A DNA stretch of 34,570 nt from Thiotrichaceae bacterium (GCA_026988295.1 JALSLM010000232.1:1-34570); one strand, 5' to 3'. Positions 1-9,914 are shown, counted from the stretch's first letter. Numbers and translations: made by a program. The notes: generated by a model not told the origin, from the letters alone.

Positions 1-1759
1 CAACTGAGAGTGCTGTTTTTTTATTGTCACCTGTTAATAATACAGTTTTTATGCCTAATTCATGTAAACGATCAATAGCCGCTTTTGAATCTGAACGGAT
101 AGGATCAGAAATTCCCATTAAAGCAATAAGCTCATTATTATCAGATAAAAATATAGGCGTACTGCCCTGCTCTGCTAGCTCTTCAGCATTATTTTGAAAC
201 TCAGTGATAGAGATATTCTTCTCACTCATTAGTTTCGCATTGCCTAGCCAATATTCTTTATCCTCGATTTTTGCGCTGATTCCTCGACCGGCTAAAGCAT
301 TGAAATCTTCAGCCGCTAGGTAGTTAATCTGCTCTTCCTTCGCTTTATTTAAGATTGCTAGCCCTAATGGATGCTCTGAACCTACTTCAAGGCTTGATGC
401 GATTGAAAGAACTTGTTTATCAGTATACTTAGCGATAGTTATTAAGGTTGTTAACTGAGGATTACCCTCTGTTAAAGTACCTGTTTTATCCAAAACAACG
501 GTTGTGAGTTTGCTTGCCTGTTGCAAAACTTCACCATTACGAATCAAAATCCCATTATCCGCAGCACGACCTACGCTAACCATTATAGAAATGGGTGTTG
601 CCAAGCCCAACGCACAGGGGCAAGCAATAACCATCACGGTCATAGCAACAACAATCGCATAAGCAAGAGAGGGTTCTGGTCCAAAGAAATACCAAAGTGC
701 AAAAGCTATTACTGCAATAATTAATACCACAGGAACAAAAATTGCCGCGACTTTATCCACCAACCGACCAATTGCAGGCTTGCTAGACTGTGCTTTTCGT
801 ACCAGATCAATAATACGAGCTAAAGCTGTATTACTCCCGATACCTGTTGCACTCATTAGAAAGCTACCTTTGGTATTTAAAGTTCCACCAAAAACCTTTG
901 CATCCATACTTTTATCAACAGGCATTGGCTCACCAGTGAGCATTGATTCATCAACAAATGATTGACCTTCTATAATGATGCCATCGACAGGAATTTTTTC
1001 ACCAGGTCGTACTCGGAGAGTTTCTTCTAAACCAACCTCAACAATAGGAATATCAACTTCTTCACCATTACGAATAGCTCTTGCTGTTTTTGGTTGTAAA
1101 CCAATCAAGCGTTTTATTGCTTCAGAAGTCTTCCCTCTTGCTTTAGTTTCAAGTGCTGCCCCCAAAGACACCAGCGCAATGATAATTATGGCTGATTCAA
1201 AATATACATGACGCGCAATGCTTGGCATAACATCAGGAAAAAGAATAATTAGGGTCGAATACAACCAAGCTGTTCCCGTACCCATTGCCACCAATGAATC
1301 CATATTTCCACGACGATTTTTTAGTGCTACCCATGCGCCACGAAAAAAGTGACCACCAACAAAAACTAAAATTGCCAGTGTTACCGCACTAATAAGCATC
1401 CAAAATCCACGCCCTTCAACAGGGTCTGGCAACCACCCCATTAACATGGCAAAAAATAAACCAAAACCCAGCACACCAGCAATAATAGCTCGCCGCCAAA
1501 GGGTATGATATGCCTCTAACTCTTGCGATTCCTTTTCGGTTTCATCCGCCAGTGAAGTAAGCTCTTGTGCCTCAAAGCCTGCTTTTTTGACGGCAGTTTG
1601 TAGATCTTCTACAGCAAACTCACCTTCAACAGTTGCCGTGCGTTCGCCAAGATTAACATGCGCTTTGACAACTCCCGCTACACTAGTTAATGCTTCTTCA
1701 ACCGAAGAAACACAACCCGCACACATCATGCCCGCAATGGACAGTCTGGTTTCAGCCAT
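1..1759 (-). CDS. copA: Heavy-metal (copper) translocating P-type ATPase, C-terminus off the left edge of the window
   Basis: Minus-strand reading begins [24 protein letters not shown] (HMA domain, CAGC). It contains [12 protein letters not shown] (P-type phosphorylation motif, near 480-500) and [10 protein letters not shown] (CPC transmembrane motif, near 600-630). Absent from the ORF track because it runs off the edge. Confidence 0.93.
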   Translation of the reverse strand, partial: MAETRLSIAGMMCAGCVSSVEEALTSVAGVVKAHVNLGERTATVEGEFAVEDLQTAVKKAGFEAQELTSLADETEKESQELEAYHTLWRRAIIAGVLGFGLFFAMLMGWLPDPVEGRGFWMLISAVTLAILVFVGGHFFRGAWVALKNRRGNMDSLVAMGTGTAWLYSTLIILFPDVMPSIARHVYFESAIIIIALVSLGAALETKARGKTSEAIKRLIGLQPKTARAIRNGEEVDIPIVEVGLEETLRVRPGEKIPVDGIIIEGQSFVDESMLTGEPMPVDKSMDAKVFGGTLNTKGSFLMSATGIGSNTALARIIDLVRKAQSSKPAIGRLVDKVAAIFVPVVLIIAVIAFALWYFFGPEPSLAYAIVVAMTVMVIACPCALGLATPISIMVSVGRAADNGILIRNGEVLQQASKLTTVVLDKTGTLTEGNPQLTTLITIAKYTDKQVLSIASSLEVGSEHPLGLAILNKAKEEQINYLAAEDFNALAGRGISAKIEDKEYWLGNAKLMSEKNISITEFQNNAEELAEQGSTPIFLSDNNELIALMGISDPIRSDSKAAIDRLHELGIKTVLLTGDNKKTALSV

Positions 1760-1790
1760 ATTTTTCTCCTAGTATTGATTAAGCAATGAA

Positions 1791-1991
1791 TTAAGCAAGA
1801 GTCGTTGGATAGCCAGCATCCGTAATTACTTTCACAATTTCAGCTGTATCGATAGCACCTTCAATCGTTACTGTTTTCGCATCTAAGTCAACTTCAACTG
1901 ACTCTACGCTAGCTACTTCAGCTAAAACCTTTTTTACATTAGCTTCACAACCGCCACACATCATTTTTTCTACATTAAATACTGTTGCCAT
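1791..1991 (-). CDS. copZ: Small HMA-domain copper chaperone
   Basis: 66 aa, MATVFNVEKMMCGGCEANVKKVL, with the MxCxxC metal-binding motif, directly upstream of copA. Confidence 0.9.
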   Translation of the reverse strand: MATVFNVEKMMCGGCEANVKKVLAEVASVESVEVDLDAKTVTIEGAIDTAEIVKVITDAGYPTTLA

Positions 1992-2059
1992 GATTACTCC
2001 TTAATCATCCACATTAAAAAAGAAAAGTATAAAGTCTATAGTGTGCTACAGGGTCAAGA

Positions 2060-2094
2060 ATATAAAAAATGAAAAAAAGGGGGGGGATGGGTAT
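2060..2094 (-). repeat. Poly-C/T repeat element family A
   Basis: Reverse strand: TACCCATCCCCCCCCTTTTTTTCATTTTTTATATTC. Confidence 0.85.
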
Positions 2095-2405
2095 AAGTTT
2101 GCCGTGAATTTGTTGTTATAGCACACCATCAACATTGGTTTGATGGATAAAGAACAGATTTTTAGATAGCCATTGCCTCATCATCGTTACTATCAGAGAG
2201 ATCAGCTACAATTGCACCAATCCTAGATTATATAGAGGTGTAAATGTCTCCTCTTTCTGTGGACGATAGAGGCGCTGATTTCGAAGCTTAATAACCAAGC
2301 TTTGCATGGCCGCACCTGAGAGCCACAGAGTTTTTTAATCGTATAAACTACGAGTTTAGCCCTTACTTACCAATTTCTGGTATTTTTATTTTAATCTGAA
2401 ATACA

Positions 2406-3077
2406 TCAAATTAATCCTCTTTCTGCAAATGAAACAATCTCATCACCAATAATAAAGTGATCAAGAACTCGCACATCTATTGTGCCAAGTGCCTGTTTCA
2501 ATTTATTGGTAATCGCAGTGTCAGACTGACTTGGCTCAGCTACGCCAGATGGATGATTATGAGCTAACACAATAGCGGCAGCATTGTGCTGTAAAACTCG
2601 CCTAACAACTTCTCGGGGATGCACACTAGCACTGTCAATCGTTCCGCGAAATAGTTCTTCATACGCTATTACACGGTGTTTATTATCCAAAAAAAGACAA
2701 GCAAAAACTTCAAAAGGATATTGTTGCAAACGTGATTGTAGGTAATTTTTAACATCGGCCACATTATTGATGGCATCACCACGTTGTAGCTTTTCCTGCA
2801 AATAACGGCGGCTCATCTCAACAACTGCCTGTAATTGAACATATTTTGCCTGACCCAGACCTTTATTTTGAGTAAAACGCTTTTCATTAGCACTCAATAA
2901 AGGTGTTAAGCCACCATTGTCTTCTAGCAAATCACGCGCTAAATCAACGGCAGTTTTGCCTTTAATACCCGTTCGCAAAAAAATTGCCAATAACTCAGCA
3001 TCTGTTAATGCCTCAGCACCTTTCATTAGTAATTTTTCGCGCGGTCTATCTTCTACAGCCCAATCAGTGATTGCCAT
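2406..3077 (-). CDS. radC: RadC family JAB/MPN domain protein
   Basis: [37 protein letters not shown]... and [14 protein letters not shown] (JAMM-type motif). The ORF-track start at 3164 is probably too far upstream; MAITDW at 3077 fits the family. Confidence 0.92.
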   Translation of the reverse strand: MAITDWAVEDRPREKLLMKGAEALTDAELLAIFLRTGIKGKTAVDLARDLLEDNGGLTPLLSANEKRFTQNKGLGQAKYVQLQAVVEMSRRYLQEKLQRGDAINNVADVKNYLQSRLQQYPFEVFACLFLDNKHRVIAYEELFRGTIDSASVHPREVVRRVLQHNAAAIVLAHNHPSGVAEPSQSDTAITNKLKQALGTIDVRVLDHFIIGDEIVSFAERGLI

Positions 3078-3114
3078 GTGATTATCATTATAATTTGTTA
3101 TGATAAAAGCAATT

Positions 3115-4317
3115 ATGTCAGATTTAATCAAGAAACAAATCCTAATCGGGATAAGCGGGGGCATCGCAGCGTATAAAACGGCTGAACTGGTGCGTCAATT
3201 AATCAAGAAAGGTGCAAATGTACGTGTTTGTATGACACCTTCTGCCTGTGAATTTATTACACCTTTGACGCTGCAAGCACTTAGTGGAAACCCCGTGCAT
3301 ACTGATCTTCTTAATCGAAATGCAGAAGCAGCAATGGGGCATATTGAATTAGCACGCTGGGCTGATCTCATCATGATTGCGCCTACTACCGCTAACTTTA
3401 TGGCTAAACTAGCTCATGGACATGCCTATGATCTGCTTTCAACGATCTGCTTAGCGACTCAAGCACCAATTCATCTTGCTCCTGCAATGAATCGTATGAT
3501 GTGGGCAAATATTGCAACACAAGAAAATCGTAAAGTACTAATAAATCGTGAATACTTCGTACATGACCCGGCTGATGGTGAACAAGCTTGTGGAGAAATC
3601 GGCACAGGGCGAATGCTAGAAGCTCAAGAGCTTGCTAGTATAATAGAAAACATGTTTACAAAAAAACAGCCCCTGAGTGGATATAGCGTTTTAATCACAG
3701 CAGGGCCTACACGCGAAGCCATTGATCCAGTACGTTTTATTAGCAACCGAAGCTCAGGAAAAATGGGCTATGCAATTGCGAAAGCTGCTAAAGCACTTGG
3801 TGCTAAAGTTACTCTCGTCTCTGGTCCTGTAGCACTTGATGCTCCCGCTGGTGTGCAACGCTACTTAGTTGAATCAGCAAAAGAAATGCATCACCAAGCA
3901 ATGACATTAGCAAAAACTGCTGACATATTCATCGCTACAGCAGCTGTCTCTGATTACTCTCCTGCAAAAATCTCTACTCAAAAAATAAAGAAATCTACTG
4001 ATATACTTTCTCTTGAATTGCACTACAATCCTGACATTCTATTTGATGTTTCACACCACTACCCTGATTTATTTACAGTCGGATTTGCAGCTGAAACAGA
4101 AAATTTAATCAACCATGCTAAGCAAAAACTACAACGGAAAAAGCTCAATATGATTGTTGCCAATCCCGTTGGAAATAATAAAGGTTTTGATAAAGACACC
4201 AATCAATTGGAAATACTTTGGGAAAATGGACATATTTCTTTACCTGAAGACAATAAAAACAAACTTGCCAAAGAATTACTATTGATTATCTCTAAACATA
4301 TTTCTAAGGACTCTTAA
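3115..4317 (+). CDS. coaBC: Bifunctional phosphopantothenoylcysteine decarboxylase / phosphopantothenate-cysteine ligase
   Basis: [21 protein letters not shown]..., [29 protein letters not shown], followed by dut as in many Gammaproteobacteria. Confidence 0.95.
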   Translation: MSDLIKKQILIGISGGIAAYKTAELVRQLIKKGANVRVCMTPSACEFITPLTLQALSGNPVHTDLLNRNAEAAMGHIELARWADLIMIAPTTANFMAKLAHGHAYDLLSTICLATQAPIHLAPAMNRMMWANIATQENRKVLINREYFVHDPADGEQACGEIGTGRMLEAQELASIIENMFTKKQPLSGYSVLITAGPTREAIDPVRFISNRSSGKMGYAIAKAAKALGAKVTLVSGPVALDAPAGVQRYLVESAKEMHHQAMTLAKTADIFIATAAVSDYSPAKISTQKIKKSTDILSLELHYNPDILFDVSHHYPDLFTVGFAAETENLINHAKQKLQRKKLNMIVANPVGNNKGFDKDTNQLEILWENGHISLPEDNKNKLAKELLLIISKHISKDS

Positions 4318-4797
4318 GTGACACAATTAACACAAAAAAATGCCCACAAAATCGACTTTATTATCCTTGATAAACGCATTGGTGATACCATCCCCCTACC
4401 CCACTATGCCACCGAAGGCTCAGCAGGAATGGATCTACGCGCCTGCATTGACAAGTCACTAACCATTAAACCAGCAGAAACACATCTTATCCCAACAGGG
4501 ATCGCCATTCATATTGCCGACCCTTCACTAGCCGCAACAATCCTACCCCGCTCAGGTCTAGGGCATAAACACGGCATTGTGCTAGGCAATCTAGTTGGAT
4601 TGATTGACTCTGATTATCAAGGTCAGCTTTTTATCTCATGCTGGAATCGTGGTGAGACAGAATTCACAATTGAAGAAGGCGATAGAATCGCACAATTAGT
4701 CATTTTACCAGTAATACAAGTAACACTGAATCAAGTTGACTCATTTGAAGACAGCACACGCGGAACAGGTGGCTTTGGACATTCGGGTAAAAACTAA
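4318..4797 (+). CDS. dut: dUTP diphosphatase
   Basis: [54 protein letters not shown]: the dUTPase motifs. GTG start. Confidence 0.96.
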   Translation: MTQLTQKNAHKIDFIILDKRIGDTIPLPHYATEGSAGMDLRACIDKSLTIKPAETHLIPTGIAIHIADPSLAATILPRSGLGHKHGIVLGNLVGLIDSDYQGQLFISCWNRGETEFTIEEGDRIAQLVILPVIQVTLNQVDSFEDSTRGTGGFGHSGKN

Positions 4798-4909
4798 AAT
4801 ATATCTATAATAGCCGCATGGGAAGCACCACGAAATCAAGAGGCTATTTGTGTAAACTGGCATTTTATATATCAAGGATGCGAGAGTTAAATTAAAATCT
4901 CTTTGTCCA

Positions 4910-5404
4910 TCAATATAAAATAGCTAATAACTGCAAGCAAACTAGCGCAAAAATGCCTGCCAATAAGTCATCTATCATAATTCCCAACCCACCCCCTACC
5001 TTTTTATCTAAAATAGAAATTGGCCAAGGTTTCCATATATCGAATAAACGAAACAGTGCAAATCCAACAAGAATCCACAGCCAGCCTTTTGGTGCGGCTA
5101 TCATGGTTACAAAATAACCTGCAAACTCATCCCAGACAATACCTGAATGATCATGTACCCCCAATAATTTTGAGGATTTATCACAAATCCAAATGCCTAA
5201 GAGAGAAACAATCAACACAATCAATAAATAAACAGGTAAAGAGAGATCCTGCATGAATAAATAAAGTGGGATAGCCGCCAGAGTACCAAAGGTACCTGGC
5301 GCAAAAGGTACAAGCCCGCTACCAAAGCCAAAGGCAAAAAAGTGAATAGGTGAACTTAATACTTTGCGATTTAAATCAGGAATTTTAGGGTTTTTAGTAC
5401 TCAT
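4910..5404 (-). CDS. pgpA: Phosphatidylglycerophosphatase A
   Basis: FGSGLVPFAPGTFGTLAAIPLY, HDHSGIVWDEFAGYFVTMIAAP, RLFDIWKPWPISILDKKVGGGLGIMIDDLLAG. Confidence 0.93.
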   Translation of the reverse strand: MSTKNPKIPDLNRKVLSSPIHFFAFGFGSGLVPFAPGTFGTLAAIPLYLFMQDLSLPVYLLIVLIVSLLGIWICDKSSKLLGVHDHSGIVWDEFAGYFVTMIAAPKGWLWILVGFALFRLFDIWKPWPISILDKKVGGGLGIMIDDLLAGIFALVCLQLLAILY

Positions 5405-5517
5405 GCTAATGATTATACTCTGAATAGCTCAGTAAAAGCATGAATACTAAGTGAAAGCATCTGAAAACTTTAAATCCAACAAGTTTTGTTTGATGAACCC
5501 ATCAAGTACCTAAAAAA

Positions 5518-6246
5518 TTATTTAACCAATTTGCAGGAAGGCTTTGAATCTTTGAAAGATACTGTTGTTAATCCTAAATTGAGCCAACCTTGCATGCCAT
5601 CTCTGTAATATTTTATTTTTTCAGCTGGGTAAGATAGTTCTAATAAAGTTAGGATTGATTTTGATGTTTGTCCGCACCAGCTTCCATTGCAATAAAGCAC
5701 TAATGTTTTTGCCTCTGAAAAATCTAGTTTTTCACTCAAAGTTTTATTTTCAAAGGCTTCAAATAATTCATTGGGCTCAACCCCTTTAATTATTTTGACA
5801 TCAAATGATTCTACCAATATAGCAATAATATGTGTGAATGAAAGTGCTTTATTATCTAACGATAATGCAGTCCACGGAATATTTTTAGTTCCTGGAATAG
5901 TACCTACATCAACCCATTCTTTAATGCGAGAATCTATAATTAAAATAGAATCATCTTTAGTAGATTGCTGCAAGTAATCAATCATTTCAAGTTCTGCAAT
6001 GGTTTCTACTTTTGGCGCGATTTTAGCTGGTTGTACACAAAATGGAGGGCAAGGGCGAGAAGTTTTGGCAAATAAATCATGAATCGTAGAGTGTGGATCT
6101 TGGTTACGTTCAATAACAACTTCTTTGCGATTATGTATAACCGTAATACTAGAAAGTTTGTGAGTAATATTAACCGGTTTTTCTATCATTGATGATCTTG
6201 CTGATAAGCCTGTCGTTATTCTTTGTAATAGTTTTGTAAAAGCCAT
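5518..6246 (-). CDS. Rhodanese-like domain protein with N-terminal extension
   Basis: ILIIDSRIKEWVDVGTIPGTKNIPW...LVLYCNGSWCGQTSKSILTLLELSYPAEKIKYYRDGMQGWLNLGL (rhodanese fold with a Cys loop). Confidence 0.75.
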   Translation of the reverse strand: MAFTKLLQRITTGLSARSSMIEKPVNITHKLSSITVIHNRKEVVIERNQDPHSTIHDLFAKTSRPCPPFCVQPAKIAPKVETIAELEMIDYLQQSTKDDSILIIDSRIKEWVDVGTIPGTKNIPWTALSLDNKALSFTHIIAILVESFDVKIIKGVEPNELFEAFENKTLSEKLDFSEAKTLVLYCNGSWCGQTSKSILTLLELSYPAEKIKYYRDGMQGWLNLGLTTVSFKDSKPSCKLVK

Positions 6247-6317
6247 AATTATAATTTTTTTATTTATCTTTAGAAGAATTAAGTCCGTGAGTTCACAGAA
6301 AAATAGGTGAAATAAGG

Positions 6318-6415
6318 TTAAGGAAAACCTGATTAAGTCGATTAGAGTTTAGCACAGAAAATATTGGCAGATTTGGCAAGCTAAAAATAATTGGACTTGA
6401 TCAGGGTTTCCTTAA
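6318..6415. repeat. MITE family C copy (terminal inverted repeats TTAAGGAAAACCTGATTAAGTC / GACTTGATCAGGGTTTCCTTAA)
   Basis: Terminal inverted repeat; close matches at 8868, 10101, 11129, 11658 and 17131. Confidence 0.85.
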
Positions 6416-6704
6416 GCAGGTATTTCTCAAACCTCTGTATCCCATAGTAATCTCAAGGATTTAGATATTAGTTGAGCAAGAACACTAAAGGTTTAGTATT
6501 ACCAGGATTTGTGAGGTTTAATGGCATTCTTGCTAAGCTGGAAAGCAAGTTAACAATATTATTAACACTCAAAATATCAGGCAGCCTTAAGATTTTAGCT
6601 AACTTATTGTCGTTATCATCGGCATGAAATAATTGATATTTCCGTAACTACTCAGCTGTAAAATAATCGTGTAATTTACCAATAAGTGATGTAAATAAAA
6701 ACCT

Positions 6705-7012
6705 ATGAATCTAACACTACCCAGAGAAGAAGAAATACGTACAGCCTACCAAAAGGGAGAAGATGCTGCGCTAGCTCTATTCAATTAACTTGAGAAGAAA
6801 GTGATTAGTTTGGCAGAAACACTAAAAGACCAAGCAGAAGCGATTAAAAAATTAAAAGCCAAGTTATCAAAAGACAGTAGCAATAGTGATAAACCACCTT
6901 CAAGTAATGGATATGGTAAGAAAAATACTGAGTGCCGAACAGAGAGTTAGCGAAAAAAGGACAAAAACCGAATGGTGGACAAAAGGGGCATCAGGGAAAT
7001 ACTTTAAATAAA
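6705..7012 (+). pseudogene. Decayed IS66-family transposase N-terminal fragment
   Basis: MNLTLPREEEIRTAYQKGEDAALALFN*LEKKVISLAETLKDQAEAIKKLKAKLSKDSSNSDKPPSSNGYGKKN, then stop and frameshift, then KKPNGGQKGHQGNTL. This matches the IS66 TnpC N-terminal pattern (LS(K)DSSNSSKPPSS...GGQ.GH.G.TL). Confidence 0.75.
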
Positions 7013-7174
7013 ACCTGAATCCGTGAGTTCACTACGGCACAGGACGCAAGCTATTGACTCATCATGACTTTAAAAATACCCGCTTAATCTAAGGGTGAAG
7101 CTAAGATTTTTTAAATCTCATGCTAAACCAATATCTTACGCCCTGCTATCCACATTGACCTCACGGATTCAGGT
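7013..7174 (-). repeat. MITE family B, full-length copy (~162 bp)
   Basis: Ends ACCTGAATCCGTGAG...CTCACGGATTCAGGT. Its reverse complement aligns over its whole length with 19706-19868, including internal GATATTGGTTTAGCAYGRGATTTAAAAAATCTTAGCTTCACCCTTAG. Confidence 0.9.
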
Positions 7175-7242
7175 AATAAGTTAAATCCGGGATTTATGAT
7201 TTAATACATTAGTGTAGATTAACCCAACTAAGTATCGTACTT

Positions 7243-7274
7243 TGTCGGATTACGCTATCGCTAATCCGACCTAC
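7243..7274. repeat. REP-like palindrome GTCGGATTACGCTATCGCTAATCCGACCTAC
   Basis: Near-perfect hairpin (GTCGGATTA..TAATCCGAC). It resembles widespread proteobacterial GTAGGTCGGATTAGCG..CGTAATCCGAC palindromes. Confidence 0.6.
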
Positions 7275-7315
7275 AAAAACACAGATTTAACCCAGTACCA
7301 ATAGCAAATTTATTG

Positions 7316-7348
7316 ATACCCATCCCCCCCCTTTTTTACATTTTTTAT
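7316..7348 (+). repeat. Poly-C/T repeat element family A
   Basis: ACCCATCCCCCCCCTTTTTTACATTTTTTATAA. Confidence 0.85.
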
Positions 7349-7430
7349 AACACAATTATGTATAGATTTTAAAATGAACTTATAAAACGATATTGCCCGC
7401 TATTATTCAGATTGGACTCATGGATTCGGC

Positions 7431-8009
7431 TTAAAATGTAGAGTTCCCTAATAGTTCATTCTTTAAGGATGACTGCACGGGTCTACTCGATAGCCATATC
7501 CCAAATAATGCACGTTTAAAAGGTAAACCTTTGATCACAGTTAATGCTTTGCCATTTTTTACAACCTTCGTTCCACCGTCTAGTGTATATGCTAGATCAA
7601 AAATATCACCCTTGTTGATTTTACTACTGAAACCTTTTACCAATATTTGATTAATTTGAGGTTCGATCGCTGCGGTTTTACCCCCTGTTGAAGCACGAAA
7701 ACCTTGTTTTATTGCATGTTTCATTTTTTCTGCACTGGCAAAACCTGAGACTATTTTTAAACGTATTGCCATTGGTTCATTTGCGTTCATTAGTTGTGTG
7801 GCGTTCTTGCTTTTCTTTTGAACATAAAGCCCCATTTGATAAATAGAAATAATAAATTTGGTGCGTGTACCAGCACCATTTAAGAGTAATTTTTTCCCAG
7901 CTAGTGGATAAGTATCAGGGATACCACTAAAGGCATTAACAGTAAGTGAAGTAAAAAAAAGTGTGAAAATGAGTAGTGATGATGCAACTATACGCTGGCT
8001 AGTAGACAT
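7431..8009 (-). CDS. Chalcone isomerase-like domain secreted protein
   Basis: MSTSQRIVASSLLIFTLFFTSLTVNAFSGIPDTYPLAGKKLLLNGAGTRTKFIISIYQMGLYV...: signal peptide plus the chalcone-isomerase-like pattern. The track's earlier TTG start (MDLIRLSS) lies in a repeat and is probably wrong. Confidence 0.75.
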   Translation of the reverse strand: MSTSQRIVASSLLIFTLFFTSLTVNAFSGIPDTYPLAGKKLLLNGAGTRTKFIISIYQMGLYVQKKSKNATQLMNANEPMAIRLKIVSGFASAEKMKHAIKQGFRASTGGKTAAIEPQINQILVKGFSSKINKGDIFDLAYTLDGGTKVVKNGKALTVIKGLPFKRALFGIWLSSRPVQSSLKNELLGNSTF

Positions 8010-8108
8010 AGTTTTCTCCTGACTAGATGGGTAAAAAGAAATATAAATGAGGGTATATAGCACTAAGCTACACTGAAATACTAAAAAAAACAAATTATGC
8101 ACTTGTAG

Positions 8109-8142
8109 AATGGAGGAAAGCCTGATCAAGTCCAATTATTTT
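8109..8142. repeat. MITE family C, half copy
   Basis: AGGAAAGCCTGATCAAGTCCAATTATTTTTA matches one arm of family C. Confidence 0.7.
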
Positions 8143-8861
8143 TAGAATTCACGCTTGCCACCTCTAATTATAGTGCGATAGAGTTTCTGACCGCTTTCCT
8201 GATATTTCTTTTCAAACAAGGTCATAGGTTTTATTGCTTGAATAATCTCTGTACCTGTACAAACTAAATTGCATTGCTGTGACTGATCACTGACAATTTT
8301 TACTGCCATACTAAATTCATCAGCATAAACCTTCCAATTTGTGCGTAACTCAATTTCACCACCTAGTGCTAACAGATCAGAAAAAGCAGGATGCCCATGC
8401 CAGCGACGTTTTAAGTGTTTTGATTTAGGATAGGGGTTGGGATATAAGATTGTATGTCGCTGTAATTTCCAGCCTTGCTGTTTTGCAAGGTGCCAAAAAT
8501 CAGCACATTCAGCTTGGACTAATCTGACATTATCCGGTAATTTATTATTATACTCCTTTCCTAATCGTATCGCAGAGCGATCTATACCAATGACTAAGGC
8601 ATCAGGGTTTTCTTCTGCAAGGATGCTGGTACTCATTGCTGTGCCGCAACAAGAATCAAAAATTAATGGTCTATTTTCTGCAATGGCAGCCAATATCACT
8701 GGTTTTAATTGATTGAACACAATCAGTGTATGCTGTGAAATTGGTTTTTGATGCTTAAATTTAAGGTGCTTTAGTACAGTTTTCTCTAGGTTTTCATGAA
8801 TACGTTGTTGTGCATCAATAATTTGTCGTGAAGCTGATTGTTTTTCATGTGTTTTATTCAT
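8142..8861 (-). CDS. SAM-dependent methyltransferase, TrmB-like (tRNA guanine-N7-methyltransferase family)
   Basis: PLIFDSCCGTAMSTSILAEENPDALVIGIDRSAIRL...NVRLVQAECADFWHLA...ILYPNPYPKSKHLKRRWHGHPAF: TrmB-type motifs (YPNPYPKxxHxxRRW). Start MNKTHEK at 8861; the track start is inside a repeat. Confidence 0.78.
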   Translation of the reverse strand: MNKTHEKQSASRQIIDAQQRIHENLEKTVLKHLKFKHQKPISQHTLIVFNQLKPVILAAIAENRPLIFDSCCGTAMSTSILAEENPDALVIGIDRSAIRLGKEYNNKLPDNVRLVQAECADFWHLAKQQGWKLQRHTILYPNPYPKSKHLKRRWHGHPAFSDLLALGGEIELRTNWKVYADEFSMAVKIVSDQSQQCNLVCTGTEIIQAIKPMTLFEKKYQESGQKLYRTIIRGGKREF

Positions 8862-8867
8862 ATAGTT

Positions 8868-8952
8868 TAGGGAAACCCTGATTAAGTCCAATTATTTTTA
8901 GCTTGCCAAATCTGCCGCTAAATTCTAATTAACTTCATCAGGGTTTCCTTAG
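8868..8952. repeat. MITE family C copy
   Basis: TTAGGGAAACCCTGATTAAGTCCAATTATTTTTAGCTTGCC...AATTAACTTCATCAGGGTTTCCTTA. Confidence 0.85.
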
Positions 8953-8984
8953 AAAAAGTTATTATTGCACAGTTTTTTTAACTT

Positions 8985-9151
8985 CTAGGAGGCTGTCTGA
9001 GAACTCGGATTGAAACGAAAATGCCAGAAATATTATAAGGTGAGCTTATCAAAAGAGGCGAATAGTTGTTCTATTTAACGAGTTTGATAAGCTCAGATTA
9101 TGATGTTTATGGGATTTGCAGTCAATTCTTAGTTCTCGGACAGCCTCCTAG
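8985..9151. repeat. MITE family D copy
   Basis: CTAGGAGGCTGTCTGAGAACTCGGATTGAAACGAAAATGCCAGAAATATTATAAGG...TTAGTTCTCGGACAGCCTCCTAG. Nearly identical to 14457-14618. Confidence 0.9.
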
Positions 9152-9905
9152 CATGAAGCTCTTTTAACATATCAATAGTTACATGACTGTATTGACCTGC
9201 ATCACCTTCTAAAACACTAAAAGGTGCATCAGGTTCACCATACTGATCTAAAACCAATACTGCACCTGAGAAATCATCATCTTTGGTATAACCATTAACT
9301 GTAATCAGTGTTTTTAGGTTTGCAGCCAGTGAGGATTTAATACCATTTAATGAATCTTCAAACGCTAAACATGCCTCTGGTTTAAGATTCATTTGCTCTA
9401 ATGCCCAATCATAAATATCAGGAGCTGGTTTTTTGGCAGGGACAATATCACCTGCTGCAATTACCTCAAACCAGTTTATAGATTCTTCGCCAAGTGTTGC
9501 TGTTAATAAATAGGTTACATTAGCAGGAGTGGTGGTTGTCGATATTGCTAAGCGTAAACCTGCTTCTCGCGCTTCATTGATTAGACGTTCAACACCTGGG
9601 CGCAAGGGGATTGCACCTGATTGTAATAATTCGAGATAAAAGTGAGTTTTACGCTTGTGAAGCCGTGCAGAAAATTCAGTGATGTCTTCATCAAGCTGAA
9701 AGTCTTCAAGGAACTTTTCTATATATAAACGAATACGCTCTTTACCACCTGTAACTTGAAGTAGCTCACCATAAAGCTCTACATCCCAGTCCCAATCAAG
9801 CCCTGCCTCTTTAAATGCTTCGTTAAAGGCAACACGATGCCCGTCCCTTTCTGTATCTGCTAAGGTTCCATCGACATCAAAAATTAGTGCTTCTAACTTA
9901 CTCAT
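9129..9905 (-). CDS. HAD-superfamily hydrolase, CbbY/phosphatase-like
   Basis: MSKLEALIFDVDGTLADTERDGHRVAFNEAF (HAD motif I), AISTTTTPANV, KKPAPDIYDWALEQM, CLAFEDSLNGIKSSLAA. C-terminal RRLSEN* is encoded by the repeat. Confidence 0.88.
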   Translation of the reverse strand: MSKLEALIFDVDGTLADTERDGHRVAFNEAFKEAGLDWDWDVELYGELLQVTGGKERIRLYIEKFLEDFQLDEDITEFSARLHKRKTHFYLELLQSGAIPLRPGVERLINEAREAGLRLAISTTTTPANVTYLLTATLGEESINWFEVIAAGDIVPAKKPAPDIYDWALEQMNLKPEACLAFEDSLNGIKSSLAANLKTLITVNGYTKDDDFSGAVLVLDQYGEPDAPFSVLEGDAGQYSHVTIDMLKELHARRLSEN

Positions 9906-9914
9906 ACTATCCTC

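Noticed and set aside
521-1772. Plus-strand ORFs 521-724, 780-965, 975-1211 and 1587-1772
   Set aside because: Antisense shadows of the long minus-strand copA reading frame, which has clear P-type ATPase motifs.
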